The notes under the pieces are model-generated. The model was given only the letters and a program-made list of their open reading frames with translations. It made no database searches and had not been told where the DNA came from. Both the position numbers and the translations under genes were made by a program. Shown here piece after piece: positions 1 to 7,599 of a stretch of 64,000 nucleotides of DNA (its first letter is position 1; the number at the start of each line of letters is the position of its first letter). The DNA is from Gammaproteobacteria bacterium UBA4421 (GTDB taxonomy: Bacteria > Pseudomonadota > Gammaproteobacteria > Pseudomonadales > Azotimanducaceae), in NCBI GenBank assembly GCA_002389675.1, contig DGQF01000010.1:89307-153306 (forward strand), given 5' to 3'.

Positions 1-879
1 TGTGATGTCTCGTTCGACAATATGGCGGAAACGGCGCGCTTGGCGGGGCCTAAACCAGGTCAGAGACTGACTGCCCACCGGTGTGATGTCAGTGACGAAT
101 CCCAAGTGCTTGAGTTCTGTAGTGAAGTTAAGACACAACATGAGGTGGCGCACATTAACCTATTGTTCAATAACGCAGGCATCGGCGGCGGTGGCCAGTT
201 TGTTAATGGTGATCGCGAGCAGTGGGAACGTACATTTGCGGTATGTTGGTATGGGGTTTACTACAGCTGCCGAGCGTTTATGGACCTGCTTGTGGCGAGT
301 GAAGAAGGACATATTATCAATACCAGCTCAGTGAACGGTTTTTGGGCAACGATTGGTCCTGATGTATCTCACACGGCCTATGCGGCAGCAAAATTTGCGG
401 TGAAGGGGTTCACCGAAGCGCTGGTGACAGATCTGCGGATAAACGCGCCTCACGTTAAGGTCTCTGTTGTCATGCCCGGCCATATTGGTACTTCTATTGC
501 GTTAAATACTTCAAAGGTGCTGGGTATTGGAGGCCCCTTGGAGATGGATAGTGCAAAAGTTCAAGCGGTGCGAGAGCGAATGTCTGCCGCTGGGTTGCCT
601 GTGGACAATGTGCCAGATGAGCATATTCGGGAAATGCTCCATCAGCGGGCGTTAGATTTTCGGGAAAAAGCACCCATGACGGCAGCCGATGCGGCAACCG
701 TCATTTTAGACGGTGTACGTGATGGTCGATGGCGAATTTTGGTGGGTGAAGACGCTCATGCGTTAGATAAAATGGTGCGAAAGGATCCTGAGTCGGCTTA
801 TGAGCCGGACTTTATTGAGCGGCTTTATGCCGCTGGACATTTTGGCGGTTTGCCGTCGACAGGGCAAAAATTGTCGTAA
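1..879 (+). CDS. Short-chain dehydrogenase/reductase, 5' end outside window
   Basis: Open frame from the first base of the window to a TAA at 877-879, so the N-terminus and the glycine-rich nucleotide motif lie upstream. The first ATG is at 22, but the frame is open before it and reads as ordinary SDR sequence. Visible SDR features are the NNAG motif (codons starting near 169), the catalytic Ser in INTSS, and the active-site pair YAAAK near 379-393. This is the classical SDR family of NAD(P)-dependent alcohol/ketone oxidoreductases; the substrate is unknown. The long tail after the active site (about 160 residues) is somewhat longer than in minimal SDRs. It converges on the MaoC gene at 919 with only about 40 bases between them. 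Family assignment is firm, specificity is not. Confidence 0.9.
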   Translation, partial: CDVSFDNMAETARLAGPKPGQRLTAHRCDVSDESQVLEFCSEVKTQHEVAHINLLFNNAGIGGGGQFVNGDREQWERTFAVCWYGVYYSCRAFMDLLVASEEGHIINTSSVNGFWATIGPDVSHTAYAAAKFAVKGFTEALVTDLRINAPHVKVSVVMPGHIGTSIALNTSKVLGIGGPLEMDSAKVQAVRERMSAAGLPVDNVPDEHIREMLHQRALDFREKAPMTAADAATVILDGVRDGRWRILVGEDAHALDKMVRKDPESAYEPDFIERLYAAGHFGGLPSTGQKLS

Positions 880-918
880 TTTTGAGTTCATTTGCCCTGC
901 ATTTGTGACGCACAGGCT

Positions 919-1332
919 TTATTGCGAAAGCAGCACCTTGGCGGTACCAAATACCCGCGTTTCTCCTGCCTGATTGGTTATGGTCAGATCAATTTCGATC
1001 TCGCCCGTCTCTTCATCAATGTCTGTGACGACACCTTCAACGTTGTAAATTTCATCAACGATACAGGGTGCCCGAAAAACCGTATCCACTTTTTTGACGT
1101 CGGCGGTTGGAGCCCAATGGTGAATCATGGCACTCAAAAAACCCTGACTCATGATGCCCGGGATTACTGCGCCAGGCAGTCCTTGGTCGCGGGCTGCAGC
1201 GTGGTCGGTAAAACGAGGGGCATCCCAACCGGCGGCGACGGCAAATTTTTTCACGTTGAGCAAGCCGGTATCAGGCGTAAATGTTGGTAACTGCTCTCCG
1301 AAAGAAACGTCACTGAGCGTATGTATAGTCAT
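919..1332 (-). CDS. MaoC-like hot-dog dehydratase (C-terminal-half type)
   Basis: 137 residues with a MaoC/hot-dog pattern: an aromatic and charged N-terminus, then FTDHAAARDQGLPGAVIPG, which resembles the R-hydratase region with the D-x5-H type catalytic pair (here F-T-D-H plus downstream residues). Such proteins hydrate enoyl-CoA or dehydrate 3-hydroxyacyl-CoA. Its ATG overlaps the stop of the upstream MaoC gene by 4 bases (ATGA), so the two are translationally coupled. They probably form a two-part hydratase in which each polypeptide gives one hot-dog fold. The order PHP, MaoC, MaoC on one strand suggests one transcript. Substrate chain type (fatty, steroid or aromatic acyl-CoA) cannot be read from sequence. 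Confidence 0.82.
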   Translation of the reverse strand: MTIHTLSDVSFGEQLPTFTPDTGLLNVKKFAVAAGWDAPRFTDHAAARDQGLPGAVIPGIMSQGFLSAMIHHWAPTADVKKVDTVFRAPCIVDEIYNVEGVVTDIDEETGEIEIDLTITNQAGETRVFGTAKVLLSQ

Positions 1333-1790
1333 GTTTGAGGCTTCTCGCGTATTACGATGCTCGTGTCAGCAGATCCCAACAAAATCCCGGCTTCATCGCT
1401 GAACGTCATGCGATTGACAAAAAATATCATGCGTCCGGAACGCCCGGTTTTGGTATAGATATCATGCATATGGGTTTGCACAAGGATAGGGACTCCTGCT
1501 CGCATTGGTTTATCCGGCGCGACAGCTTTGCCTGCATCCATACCCAACCCATGGAAGGTAGGAAAACCTTTGGGAAATCGTTGTTTGGGTTGAAAGCTTG
1601 AACCAATGGTGGGTGGAGCCTGAAAATCTGCATGTTGCGGGTCGGTGAACTTTGCAGCTGTTTCGCCACAGCTGGTGGCATAAGCGACTAGCCGGTCGGC
1701 GCTTAATGTCAGCTCATAGCTGTCAAAAACAACATTTAAGAATTGATCACGCAGTGCGGCGACATCCAGTGCTTGGTCAGCAGTAGGCAT
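1329..1790 (-). CDS. MaoC-like N-terminal-type dehydratase partner
   Basis: 153 residues resembling the FAS1-like/MaoC N-terminal dehydratase family: an N-terminal helix, then a region containing YATSCGE, FQAPPTIGSSF, GVPILVQTHMHDIYTKTGRSG and an IFFVNR strand. This is the usual pattern of the non-catalytic or partner half of split hydratases. It starts at an ATG with a strong GGAGG about 8 bases upstream, lying inside the end of the PHP gene. It overlaps the next MaoC gene by 4 bases. The pair is likely a heteromeric (R)-specific enoyl-CoA hydratase. The family is well supported; the assignment as a subunit is inferred from the coupling. Confidence 0.78.
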   Translation of the reverse strand: MPTADQALDVAALRDQFLNVVFDSYELTLSADRLVAYATSCGETAAKFTDPQHADFQAPPTIGSSFQPKQRFPKGFPTFHGLGMDAGKAVAPDKPMRAGVPILVQTHMHDIYTKTGRSGRMIFFVNRMTFSDEAGILLGSADTSIVIREKPQT

Positions 1791-1794
1791 AGAT

Positions 1795-2430
1795 TTAAGC
1801 CTCCACGGCGAGTTTGATCGCTTTGAATTTTTTTGTCTTCAACGCACAAACGAGGTCTTGTTGAGAGAAAATGTCAACAGGGAACTCTGTTGCGCAGCGT
1901 CCGATGTGGCTGACAATGTGCGCATCGCTGCCACCGATTCCCATATATTGTTGGTCCTCTGCAAGCTGCTGAGCAATCTTGTCTTCATCGCCACGAGATC
2001 CGCCATTAAAGACCTCAACAATTTCGACACCCTCAGGTACGCCGAACGTTTCTAGATGTGCAGCCATACCAACCCTCTTGCGGCCGGGGTGACAGGGCAC
2101 GGCTACTGCACCGTGTTGCTCACAGGCGCTAATCACTTCAGCCAATGGTAAGTGAATGTTGGTGAAATCGAATGCTTGCTGTAGCGCCGGTGTCACGCCA
2201 AAAATTAATACGTGGCCATATTCGGTCTCGACCTCACTGCCTTTTAGAATGGTGAGCCCGTGTTTTTCGGCTAAGTCGTCATAATTAGACTGATCATCAA
2301 ATTGGCGATGTTCCGTCAACACGAAACCGTCGATGCCGATATTGCGAGCCTTGATCCATTGGCAATAATTCTGAACTTTGGCTCTACCGTCGTCCGATTT
2401 TACCGAGTGGGCGTGTAGATCGAGAATCAT
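1795..2430 (-). CDS. PHP-domain metal-dependent phosphoesterase
   Basis: 211 residues starting DLHAHSVKSDDGR, the first metal-binding motif of PHP phosphoesterases. Later motifs are the TEH segment near residue 40, GSEVET near residue 65, the PCHPGR motif in the middle and GGSDAH near residue 170, which together give the His/Asp/Glu set for a trinuclear metal centre. The length fits stand-alone PHP proteins of the YciV/histidinol-phosphatase type, but the substrate is not evident. Its ATG overlaps the coaE stop by 4 bases, and the downstream MaoC gene follows after 4 bases. It is therefore central in a tight operon coaE-PHP-MaoC-MaoC. Confidence 0.85.
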   Translation of the reverse strand: MILDLHAHSVKSDDGRAKVQNYCQWIKARNIGIDGFVLTEHRQFDDQSNYDDLAEKHGLTILKGSEVETEYGHVLIFGVTPALQQAFDFTNIHLPLAEVISACEQHGAVAVPCHPGRKRVGMAAHLETFGVPEGVEIVEVFNGGSRGDEDKIAQQLAEDQQYMGIGGSDAHIVSHIGRCATEFPVDIFSQQDLVCALKTKKFKAIKLAVEA

Positions 2431-3062
2431 ATTTGTTTATGCTCCAGTTTTAGCCAGTGGGTTTGCAGCTGTTTTTGCAATTCGTTTAATGATCCTGAAT
2501 TATCAATAACGACATCTGCTTTGGCCGTTCGTTCAGCATTGCTCAATTGGGAATTAATTCGAGCTTCAACAGCAGCGGCATCGACCCCGTCGCGCGAAGT
2601 TGCGCGTTTGATGGCTATATTTTTTTCGATAACCGTGACCCATAGGATATCAACGAGGTCCTGCCAGCCTGCTTCGAGTAAAACGGCCGCCTCTAAAACG
2701 ACAACGCGCGCGGGCGCTTGCGCTTGCGCAAGTTTAATTTCTTGAGCCGCCATTGTTCTAATTGAGGGCCATACTATCTGGGTTAAGGCTTCTAACTTTT
2801 CGGGTTGACCAAATACTTTCCCCCCCAAAATGCGCCGATCGATCTCGCCATCCTCGCCCACGGTATCCGCGCCGAAGGTATCGACAATCGCGTGGAAAGC
2901 TGCCGTGTCTTTTAAGTATGCGCGATGTCCAAGTTTGTCCGCGTCGATGACATAGGCGCCCCAGCTGTGTAGGGTTTCAGCCGCGGTAGATTTTCCTGAA
3001 GCAATTCCGCCTGTGAGTCCAATAATCAAGGGTGTCTCTTTTTGATAAACGCAGCCCGACAT
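2427..3062 (-). CDS. coaE: Dephospho-CoA kinase
   Basis: Catalyses the last step of coenzyme A synthesis, ATP-dependent phosphorylation of dephospho-CoA. The Walker A motif GGIASGKST lies at residues 18-26 of the chosen protein, followed by the family segments VIDADKLGHRAY and RVVVLEAAVLLEAGW, and a C-terminal VVIDNSGS segment. An upstream in-frame extension exists to 3161 but lacks family sequence and would run into the divergent ferredoxin gene. The ATG at 3062 gives 211 residues, the usual length. It heads a coupled operon with PHP and MaoC genes (4-base overlap with PHP). This differs from the common pilD-coaE-yacG setting of gammaproteobacteria. Confidence 0.93.
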   Translation of the reverse strand: MSGCVYQKETPLIIGLTGGIASGKSTAAETLHSWGAYVIDADKLGHRAYLKDTAAFHAIVDTFGADTVGEDGEIDRRILGGKVFGQPEKLEALTQIVWPSIRTMAAQEIKLAQAQAPARVVVLEAAVLLEAGWQDLVDILWVTVIEKNIAIKRATSRDGVDAAAVEARINSQLSNAERTAKADVVIDNSGSLNELQKQLQTHWLKLEHKQI

Positions 3063-3127
3063 ATTAGCGGTAGCGGCTGCATAGTGCGAGCGCCTAAAAT
3101 AGATGCCATTGGTATCTGGAGAGAATT

Positions 3128-3445
3128 TTGAAAGTAAGCTACATATTGCCTGATGGTGCAATGTCTACTTATAGGGCTCGTTCGGGTGATACATTGCTTG
3201 ATGTTGCTCTGGATAATGCGGTTCCTGGCATTAAAGGCCAATGTGGCGGCGGCTGCACATGTTGTACCTGTCACTGCTGGATCGAACCGGCTTGGCTGGC
3301 AACCTTGGACAAGCCCCACCAAGATGAATTGGATTTGTTGGCTTATGCTTGGGGGCGCACGGGAGACAGTCGACTGGCTTGCCAAGTCCGCTTAAGTGAG
3401 GCACACGATGGCATCTGCGTGCGCGTCCCGCAGCAACAAAGTTAG
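3128..3445 (+). CDS. 2Fe-2S ferredoxin (adrenodoxin-like) with extra cysteines
   Basis: 105 residues with a plant/vertebrate-type 2Fe-2S fold. The cluster loop is C-G-G-G-C-T-C-C-T-C-H-C; the canonical C-x5-C-x2-C set can be picked from it, and the fourth ligand is the Cys of the SRLACQ motif near residue 87. Three further cysteines sit in or beside the loop, more than usual. The start is TTG at 3128 with GGAG 6-7 bases upstream; no in-frame ATG fits the N-terminal strand. It stands between divergent coaE and a downstream SDR gene. Likely an electron donor for a monooxygenase or P450, but no such partner is adjacent. A related ferredoxin lies at 60645. Confidence 0.88.
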   Translation: MKVSYILPDGAMSTYRARSGDTLLDVALDNAVPGIKGQCGGGCTCCTCHCWIEPAWLATLDKPHQDELDLLAYAWGRTGDSRLACQVRLSEAHDGICVRVPQQQS

Positions 3446-3561
3446 TTGAACCGCAATGGACAGTAATCGCCCGAGATGAAGCCGGCGCTGATCGGTAGAT
3501 GTTGCTGCGTTGATAATAACGCCTTACAGTGACAACCTTTTTGTAACACAGGGAAGATGCT

Positions 3562-4233
3562 ATGCGCCTAGAGGGCAAGACGATGGTGGTGACCGGTGGC
3601 GCTGGGGTGTTGGGGCAGGCGGTGGCCGGTATGGCTAAGGCAAATGGGGCAGAGGTGGTTTTGCTTGATGTTGTGCCTGAATTTGAGTCGCCCTTGGGGC
3701 GGGTCTATTGTATTGACCTTACCGATGAGCAAGCGGTTGCTGCGTGTTTCCAAGAGATTGGCGCGGTTCATGCGGTTGCAAATATTGCCGGTGGATTTGA
3801 CATGGGGCCGAGTGTAGATACCACCAGCGATGCGCTATGGGATGAACTGTTTCAGATTAATGTGACCACACTACGGCGTGTCTTGGCTGCCGCGGTTCCG
3901 GTTATGGTGGCTGCGGGTCAAGGTAGCATTGTCAATGTGGGGGCCCTGGGCGCGGTTCGGGGCAACGCGAATATGGGGGCTTATACGGCGGCTAAATCGA
4001 CAGTGATGCGGTTAACCGAAGCGCTCAGCGATGAAGTGAAAGCGCGAGGTGTGAATGTCAACGCGGTACTTCCGAGCTTAATTGATACGCCACGTAACCG
4101 CGCGGATATGCCCGACGCTGATTTTTCCGCATGGGTCGCGCCCAATGATCTGGCGGCTGTGATCTGTTTTCTGGCCTCTGATGATGCACGCGCAGTCCAC
4201 GGCGCATTGGTGCCGGTGAGTGGGTTGTCGTAG
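3562..4233 (+). CDS. Short-chain dehydrogenase/reductase
   Basis: 223 residues, a complete classical SDR. The nucleotide motif TGGAGVLG is at residues 12-19, an acidic residue ends the second strand (LLDVVPEF, suggesting NAD preference), NIAGG stands in the NNAG position, and the active site is YTAAK near residue 141. The ATG at 3562 has GGAAG a few bases upstream. It is transcribed away from the ferredoxin and converges on an acyl-CoA dehydrogenase across a hairpin at 4271-4287. The role is unknown; in this acyl-CoA context a 3-hydroxyacyl-CoA or alcohol dehydrogenase function is possible. Confidence 0.9.
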   Translation: MRLEGKTMVVTGGAGVLGQAVAGMAKANGAEVVLLDVVPEFESPLGRVYCIDLTDEQAVAACFQEIGAVHAVANIAGGFDMGPSVDTTSDALWDELFQINVTTLRRVLAAAVPVMVAAGQGSIVNVGALGAVRGNANMGAYTAAKSTVMRLTEALSDEVKARGVNVNAVLPSLIDTPRNRADMPDADFSAWVAPNDLAAVICFLASDDARAVHGALVPVSGLS

Positions 4234-4270
4234 CCGATTTGTGCCCCGAGCAGCTTCTATGCTCAACTCA

Positions 4271-4287
4271 GAGGCCGTTTGGGCCTC
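4271..4287. terminator. Terminator-like hairpin between convergent genes
   Basis: A 6-bp GC-rich perfect stem, GAGGCC / GGCCTC, with a five-base loop, followed on the plus strand by GTTTAGGGTTT. It lies between the stop of the SDR (4233) and the stop of the acyl-CoA dehydrogenase (4306), where a two-way terminator is expected. There is no real T-run on either side, so this is a moderate call. Confidence 0.5.
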
Positions 4288-4305
4288 GTTTAGGGTTTGA
4301 TTGGG

Positions 4306-5448
4306 CTATTGGCCGACGAGTTCTCGGCCGATGACAAATCTCATGATCTGATTAGTTCCTTCAAGAATTTCATGTACGCGCAGGTCGCGGACAAAACGCT
4401 CGATCGGAAAATCCATAAGGTAGCCGTAACCGCCATGGAGTTGCAGTGCATCGTTTGCGACTTTGGAGCCGGTTTCGGTGCTCATCAATTTAGCCATCGC
4501 GGCCCATTGGTTTTTATCCGCAGCTTCGCGGGAAACCTTGTCGGCGGCGATATACATCAGTGCCCGAGCAGCCTCTAGCTGGGTTTTCATGTCTGCAAGC
4601 ATGAATTGAGTGTTCTGAAAGTCGGCGATGCGTTGCCCAAACTGGCGGCGTTCTTTGACATAGCTGATGGTGTCATCCAAGCATCGTTGGGCACCCCCTA
4701 GAGAGCAGGCACCGATGTTTAATCTTCCTCCATCCAAGCCCTTCATGGCAATTTTGAATCCATCACCGGGCGCTCCGATGAGGTTGCTGGCGGGAATACG
4801 GCAGTCGTCGAATAGGACTGATGCTGTAGGTTGCGAATGCCAGCCCATTTTCTTTTCTTGTCCGCCGAAGGAAAGTCCGGGGGTATTTTTGTCGACCACA
4901 AAACAAGAAATTCCGCCTGCGCTTGCATTCTGATCAGTGCGCGCCATCACCACGTAGACTTCATTGACGCCGCCGCCGGAAATAAACGCTTTGCCGCCGT
5001 TGAGAATGTAGGCATCTCCGTCTTTGTCGGCCCGGGTTTTTAGAGATGCAGCATCGCTCCCCGCTCCAGGTTCGGTGAGACAGTAGCTTGCTATATGTTC
5101 CATCGTTGCCAGCTTAGGGACGTACTTGGCCCTGACCTCATCACTGCCAAATGTATCGATCATCCAGGTGGCCATGTTATGAATCGAAATAAAAGCGGAA
5201 GTGCTTGGGCAGCCGTAGGCCAGTGCTTCAATAATCAATGCCGCATCGATGCGAGAAAGACCGATACCGCCAAATTCTTCGCCTACATAGATGGCGCCGA
5301 ATCCGAGTTCTGCGGCTTTGTTAAGCGTTGCTCTGGGGAATGTGTGATGCTCGTCCCACGCGGCGGCAAATGGTGTAATCTCATCCGCTGTGAATTTACG
5401 CGCCATATCCTGGATGGCGCTCTGTTCTTCGGTCAGATCAAAATGCAT
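4306..5448 (-). CDS. Acyl-CoA dehydrogenase
   Basis: 380 residues with the full acyl-CoA dehydrogenase fold: N-terminal helical domain (FDLTEEQSAIQDMARKF), FAD-binding segment YCLTEPGAGSDAASLKT, middle beta domain with GGKAFISGGG, and the C-terminal signature HEILEGTNQIMR, whose Glu is the usual position of the catalytic base in short and medium chain enzymes. It resembles isobutyryl-CoA or short-branched-chain dehydrogenases. The ATG at 5448 was chosen over an in-frame start 11 codons upstream because AGAGG lies 5 bases before it and the family begins at this point. It is divergent from the 2-hydroxyacid dehydrogenase gene. Confidence 0.93.
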   Translation of the reverse strand: MHFDLTEEQSAIQDMARKFTADEITPFAAAWDEHHTFPRATLNKAAELGFGAIYVGEEFGGIGLSRIDAALIIEALAYGCPSTSAFISIHNMATWMIDTFGSDEVRAKYVPKLATMEHIASYCLTEPGAGSDAASLKTRADKDGDAYILNGGKAFISGGGVNEVYVVMARTDQNASAGGISCFVVDKNTPGLSFGGQEKKMGWHSQPTASVLFDDCRIPASNLIGAPGDGFKIAMKGLDGGRLNIGACSLGGAQRCLDDTISYVKERRQFGQRIADFQNTQFMLADMKTQLEAARALMYIAADKVSREAADKNQWAAMAKLMSTETGSKVANDALQLHGGYGYLMDFPIERFVRDLRVHEILEGTNQIMRFVIGRELVGQ

Positions 5449-5554
5449 ATGAACCTCTTTATTGGTCGCCGCTAGATGCATCGACGCGGCCCTGATTCTT
5501 GGATTAGGCTGCGTTGCTCACGGTGAAAGCCATAACAATATTGGAACGCATTCT

Positions 5555-6535
5555 ATGTTTGAACAGCGCGCAAAGATAGTACTCACACGCCGATGGCCGC
5601 AGCAGATTGAGCGGCGTATGGCGCAGTTAGGGGAACTGGTGGTGAATACAACGGATACCCCTATGCGTCCCGAGGCACTGCGCGCGGCGCTGCTGGAAGC
5701 GGATGTCGTTTGTCCAACGGTGACTGATTTTATGCCTCGGGAACTCTTTTCGGATTTGCAACCGCGGGCCAAATTGTTGGCAAATTTTGGGGTTGGGTTT
5801 AATCATATTGATATCAAAGCGGCCGCCGCCGCCGGTATTCAAGTGACAAATACGCCGGGAGTGCTGACGGATGCGACCGCAGAATTGGCGTTGACGTTAA
5901 TGATGATGAGCGCTCGTCGCACTGGAATGGGTGAGCGCCAAGTTCGCCGGGATCAATGGTTGGGGTGGTCGCCTACGCATCTCTTGGGCACGCAGGTTTC
6001 AGGAAAAAAGTTGGGTATCATCGGGATGGGGCGCATAGGTACCGCGCTGGCGCACAAAGCCCGTCATGGTTTGGGTATGCAGATAATTTATAATAGCCCG
6101 TCGAGTTTAGATGAGGATGCGGCGCGACGCTTGTCGGCTCAGGCGTTACCCTTATCTTCACTGTTGGAACAGGCTGACTTTGTTAGTTTACACTGTCCAG
6201 CCAAGGCTGAGACGCGGCACCTTATCGATCACAAGGCGTTTGAAAAAATGCGGCCGCATGCGCATTTGATTAACACGGCCAGAGGGGACATTGTTGACGA
6301 AGTGGCTTTGGTGCAGGCGTTAAAGCAGGGGCAAATCGCCGGTGCGGGGCTTGATGTCTATGCAGCAGAACCGCAACTAACAGCGGGACTGATGGAGCTT
6401 GAACAAGTCGTATTGCTGCCACACATGGGCAGCGCTACGGTTGAAACGCGCCACGCGATGGGGTTGCGGGCGATGGAAAATGTGCAGGCGCTGCTGGCGC
6501 AAAGACCACTTCTGGACCCAGTGGTGAAACTTTAA
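5555..6535 (+). CDS. D-isomer specific 2-hydroxyacid dehydrogenase (glyoxylate/hydroxypyruvate reductase-like)
   Basis: 326 residues. The NAD-binding motif GIIGMGRIGTALA and the catalytic triad are visible: Arg in INTARGDIVDE, Glu in LDVYAAEPQ and His in LLPHMGSATVETR. These belong to the D-2-hydroxyacid dehydrogenase family, which reduces 2-oxoacids such as glyoxylate or hydroxypyruvate with NAD(P)H. The open frame extends upstream to 5462, but the family N-terminus (KIVLTRRWP) begins just after the ATG at 5555, which has GGAA 9-10 bases before it. The substrate is uncertain. A small membrane protein gene follows after about 20 bases. Confidence 0.9.
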   Translation: MFEQRAKIVLTRRWPQQIERRMAQLGELVVNTTDTPMRPEALRAALLEADVVCPTVTDFMPRELFSDLQPRAKLLANFGVGFNHIDIKAAAAAGIQVTNTPGVLTDATAELALTLMMMSARRTGMGERQVRRDQWLGWSPTHLLGTQVSGKKLGIIGMGRIGTALAHKARHGLGMQIIYNSPSSLDEDAARRLSAQALPLSSLLEQADFVSLHCPAKAETRHLIDHKAFEKMRPHAHLINTARGDIVDEVALVQALKQGQIAGAGLDVYAAEPQLTAGLMELEQVVLLPHMGSATVETRHAMGLRAMENVQALLAQRPLLDPVVKL

Positions 6536-6556
6536 ATTCATAAAGCGGAGGAAAAG

Positions 6557-6976
6557 ATGCAAACCTTATTAGAAACGGTCAGACAAGATTGGCAGCGGCG
6601 TCCCGTTTGGATGAATTTGATTTTTTATTTTTGTCTTTATATGACGTTTCTTTACATGCCTTTTGATTTATTTTTTAAACCGGTCGCCGAGGATGAAGAA
6701 ATTTGGTTTGGTTTCACATTGACGGGTTGGTGGGCCAAAGCAACAGAGCCTCTGCATTGGCTGATTTATGGTGCGGGTGCTTATGGCTTTGCAAAAATGC
6801 GCTCTTGGATGTGGCCTTGGGCTGGGGTTTATGCAGCTCAGGTTGTCATTGCCATGTTTGTCTGGAATCTTGATCATCCGCGTGGCGGCGGTTGGACCGC
6901 CGGGCTTATTGCGGCCGGTGTGTTTATGCTACCGATGATTGCGTTATTGCGCGCCCGCAGCCGCTTTCAGAGTTAA
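6557..6976 (+). CDS. Small multi-pass membrane protein, unknown function
   Basis: 139 residues, rich in Trp, Phe and Leu, with about three hydrophobic segments: residues 18-40 (LIFYFCLYMTFLYMPFDLFF), about 68-82, and about 88-132 as one or two spans. A charged EDEE cluster lies between the first two. It starts at an ATG with an excellent GGAGG 6 bases upstream, 21 bases after the dehydrogenase stop, so co-transcription is likely. I do not recognise a family. Conserved small inner-membrane proteins of this shape are common in marine gammaproteobacteria, but the sequence shows no function. Confidence 0.75.
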   Translation: MQTLLETVRQDWQRRPVWMNLIFYFCLYMTFLYMPFDLFFKPVAEDEEIWFGFTLTGWWAKATEPLHWLIYGAGAYGFAKMRSWMWPWAGVYAAQVVIAMFVWNLDHPRGGGWTAGLIAAGVFMLPMIALLRARSRFQS

Positions 6977-7044
6977 CGTTGGTAAATCCATGCTACGCCG
7001 ATGCATGGGAATTGCGGTTACGGTAACTGTATACAGCGGTCCGG

Positions 7045-7416
7045 TTACCGATTTTCTTGGGTGGGAGGCTCTTTTTGTGTCCACAAGAAGAATGAAATAC
7101 AGGTCAAAACAATTGCCTGAGTCAAAATGATCCAGTGTGCGACCCCCCACAAAACTGAGATCAGCAGTAAGCCTGCCATAGTCACAGAGGCATATATTTT
7201 AACAGTTCGGGAGATGGCCCGATGCTCATTCCAATGCGCTATCGGTGGTCCTAGTTTTGGATGAGTTATCAACCAGTTATGGAGGGGTTCAGAGCCTTTG
7301 CTGAAACTAAACGCTGCCAACAGAAGAAAAGGGGTGGTGGGCAGTAAAGGCAAGAATATGCCTAAGAAGCCGAGTGTTACGCTGATCCAGCCTAGCGATA
7401 TCCAAAGATATTTCAT
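7045..7416 (-). CDS. DUF454/YbaN-family inner membrane protein
   Basis: About 123 residues. The N-terminus has the family pattern GWISVTLGFLGIFLPLLPTTP, with the conserved LP-LPTTPF motif, followed by FLLLAAFSFSKGSEPLHNWL and two more hydrophobic spans near residues 75-110. These mark the YbaN/DUF454 family of small integral membrane proteins of unknown function. The ATG at 7416 begins exactly at the family N-terminus (MKYLWISLG); an in-frame upstream extension to 7458 is not family-like. It converges with the membrane protein gene at 6557-6976. Confidence 0.85.
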   Translation of the reverse strand: MKYLWISLGWISVTLGFLGIFLPLLPTTPFLLLAAFSFSKGSEPLHNWLITHPKLGPPIAHWNEHRAISRTVKIYASVTMAGLLLISVLWGVAHWIILTQAIVLTCISFFLWTQKEPPTQENR

Positions 7417-7599
7417 TGATCTGAAGGCGTCCTTAGCCAAGAATGGAGATGATTCCAACGCTACCGCAATGTAGAGTGCATGAGGTAGACGAGCCTAGTC
7501 TGGGGGAGCAGATGCGCGCAAGCAACTGTTTCCCGCCCAAATGGCATTGTGGTGCGCATGAATTTATTATTTAACCTGAAACCAATGTAAGGATATTTG

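Noticed and set aside
3063..3161. N-terminal extension of coaE
   Set aside because: The extra 33 residues carry no family sequence and would overlap the divergent ferredoxin start; the P-loop begins just after ATG 3062.
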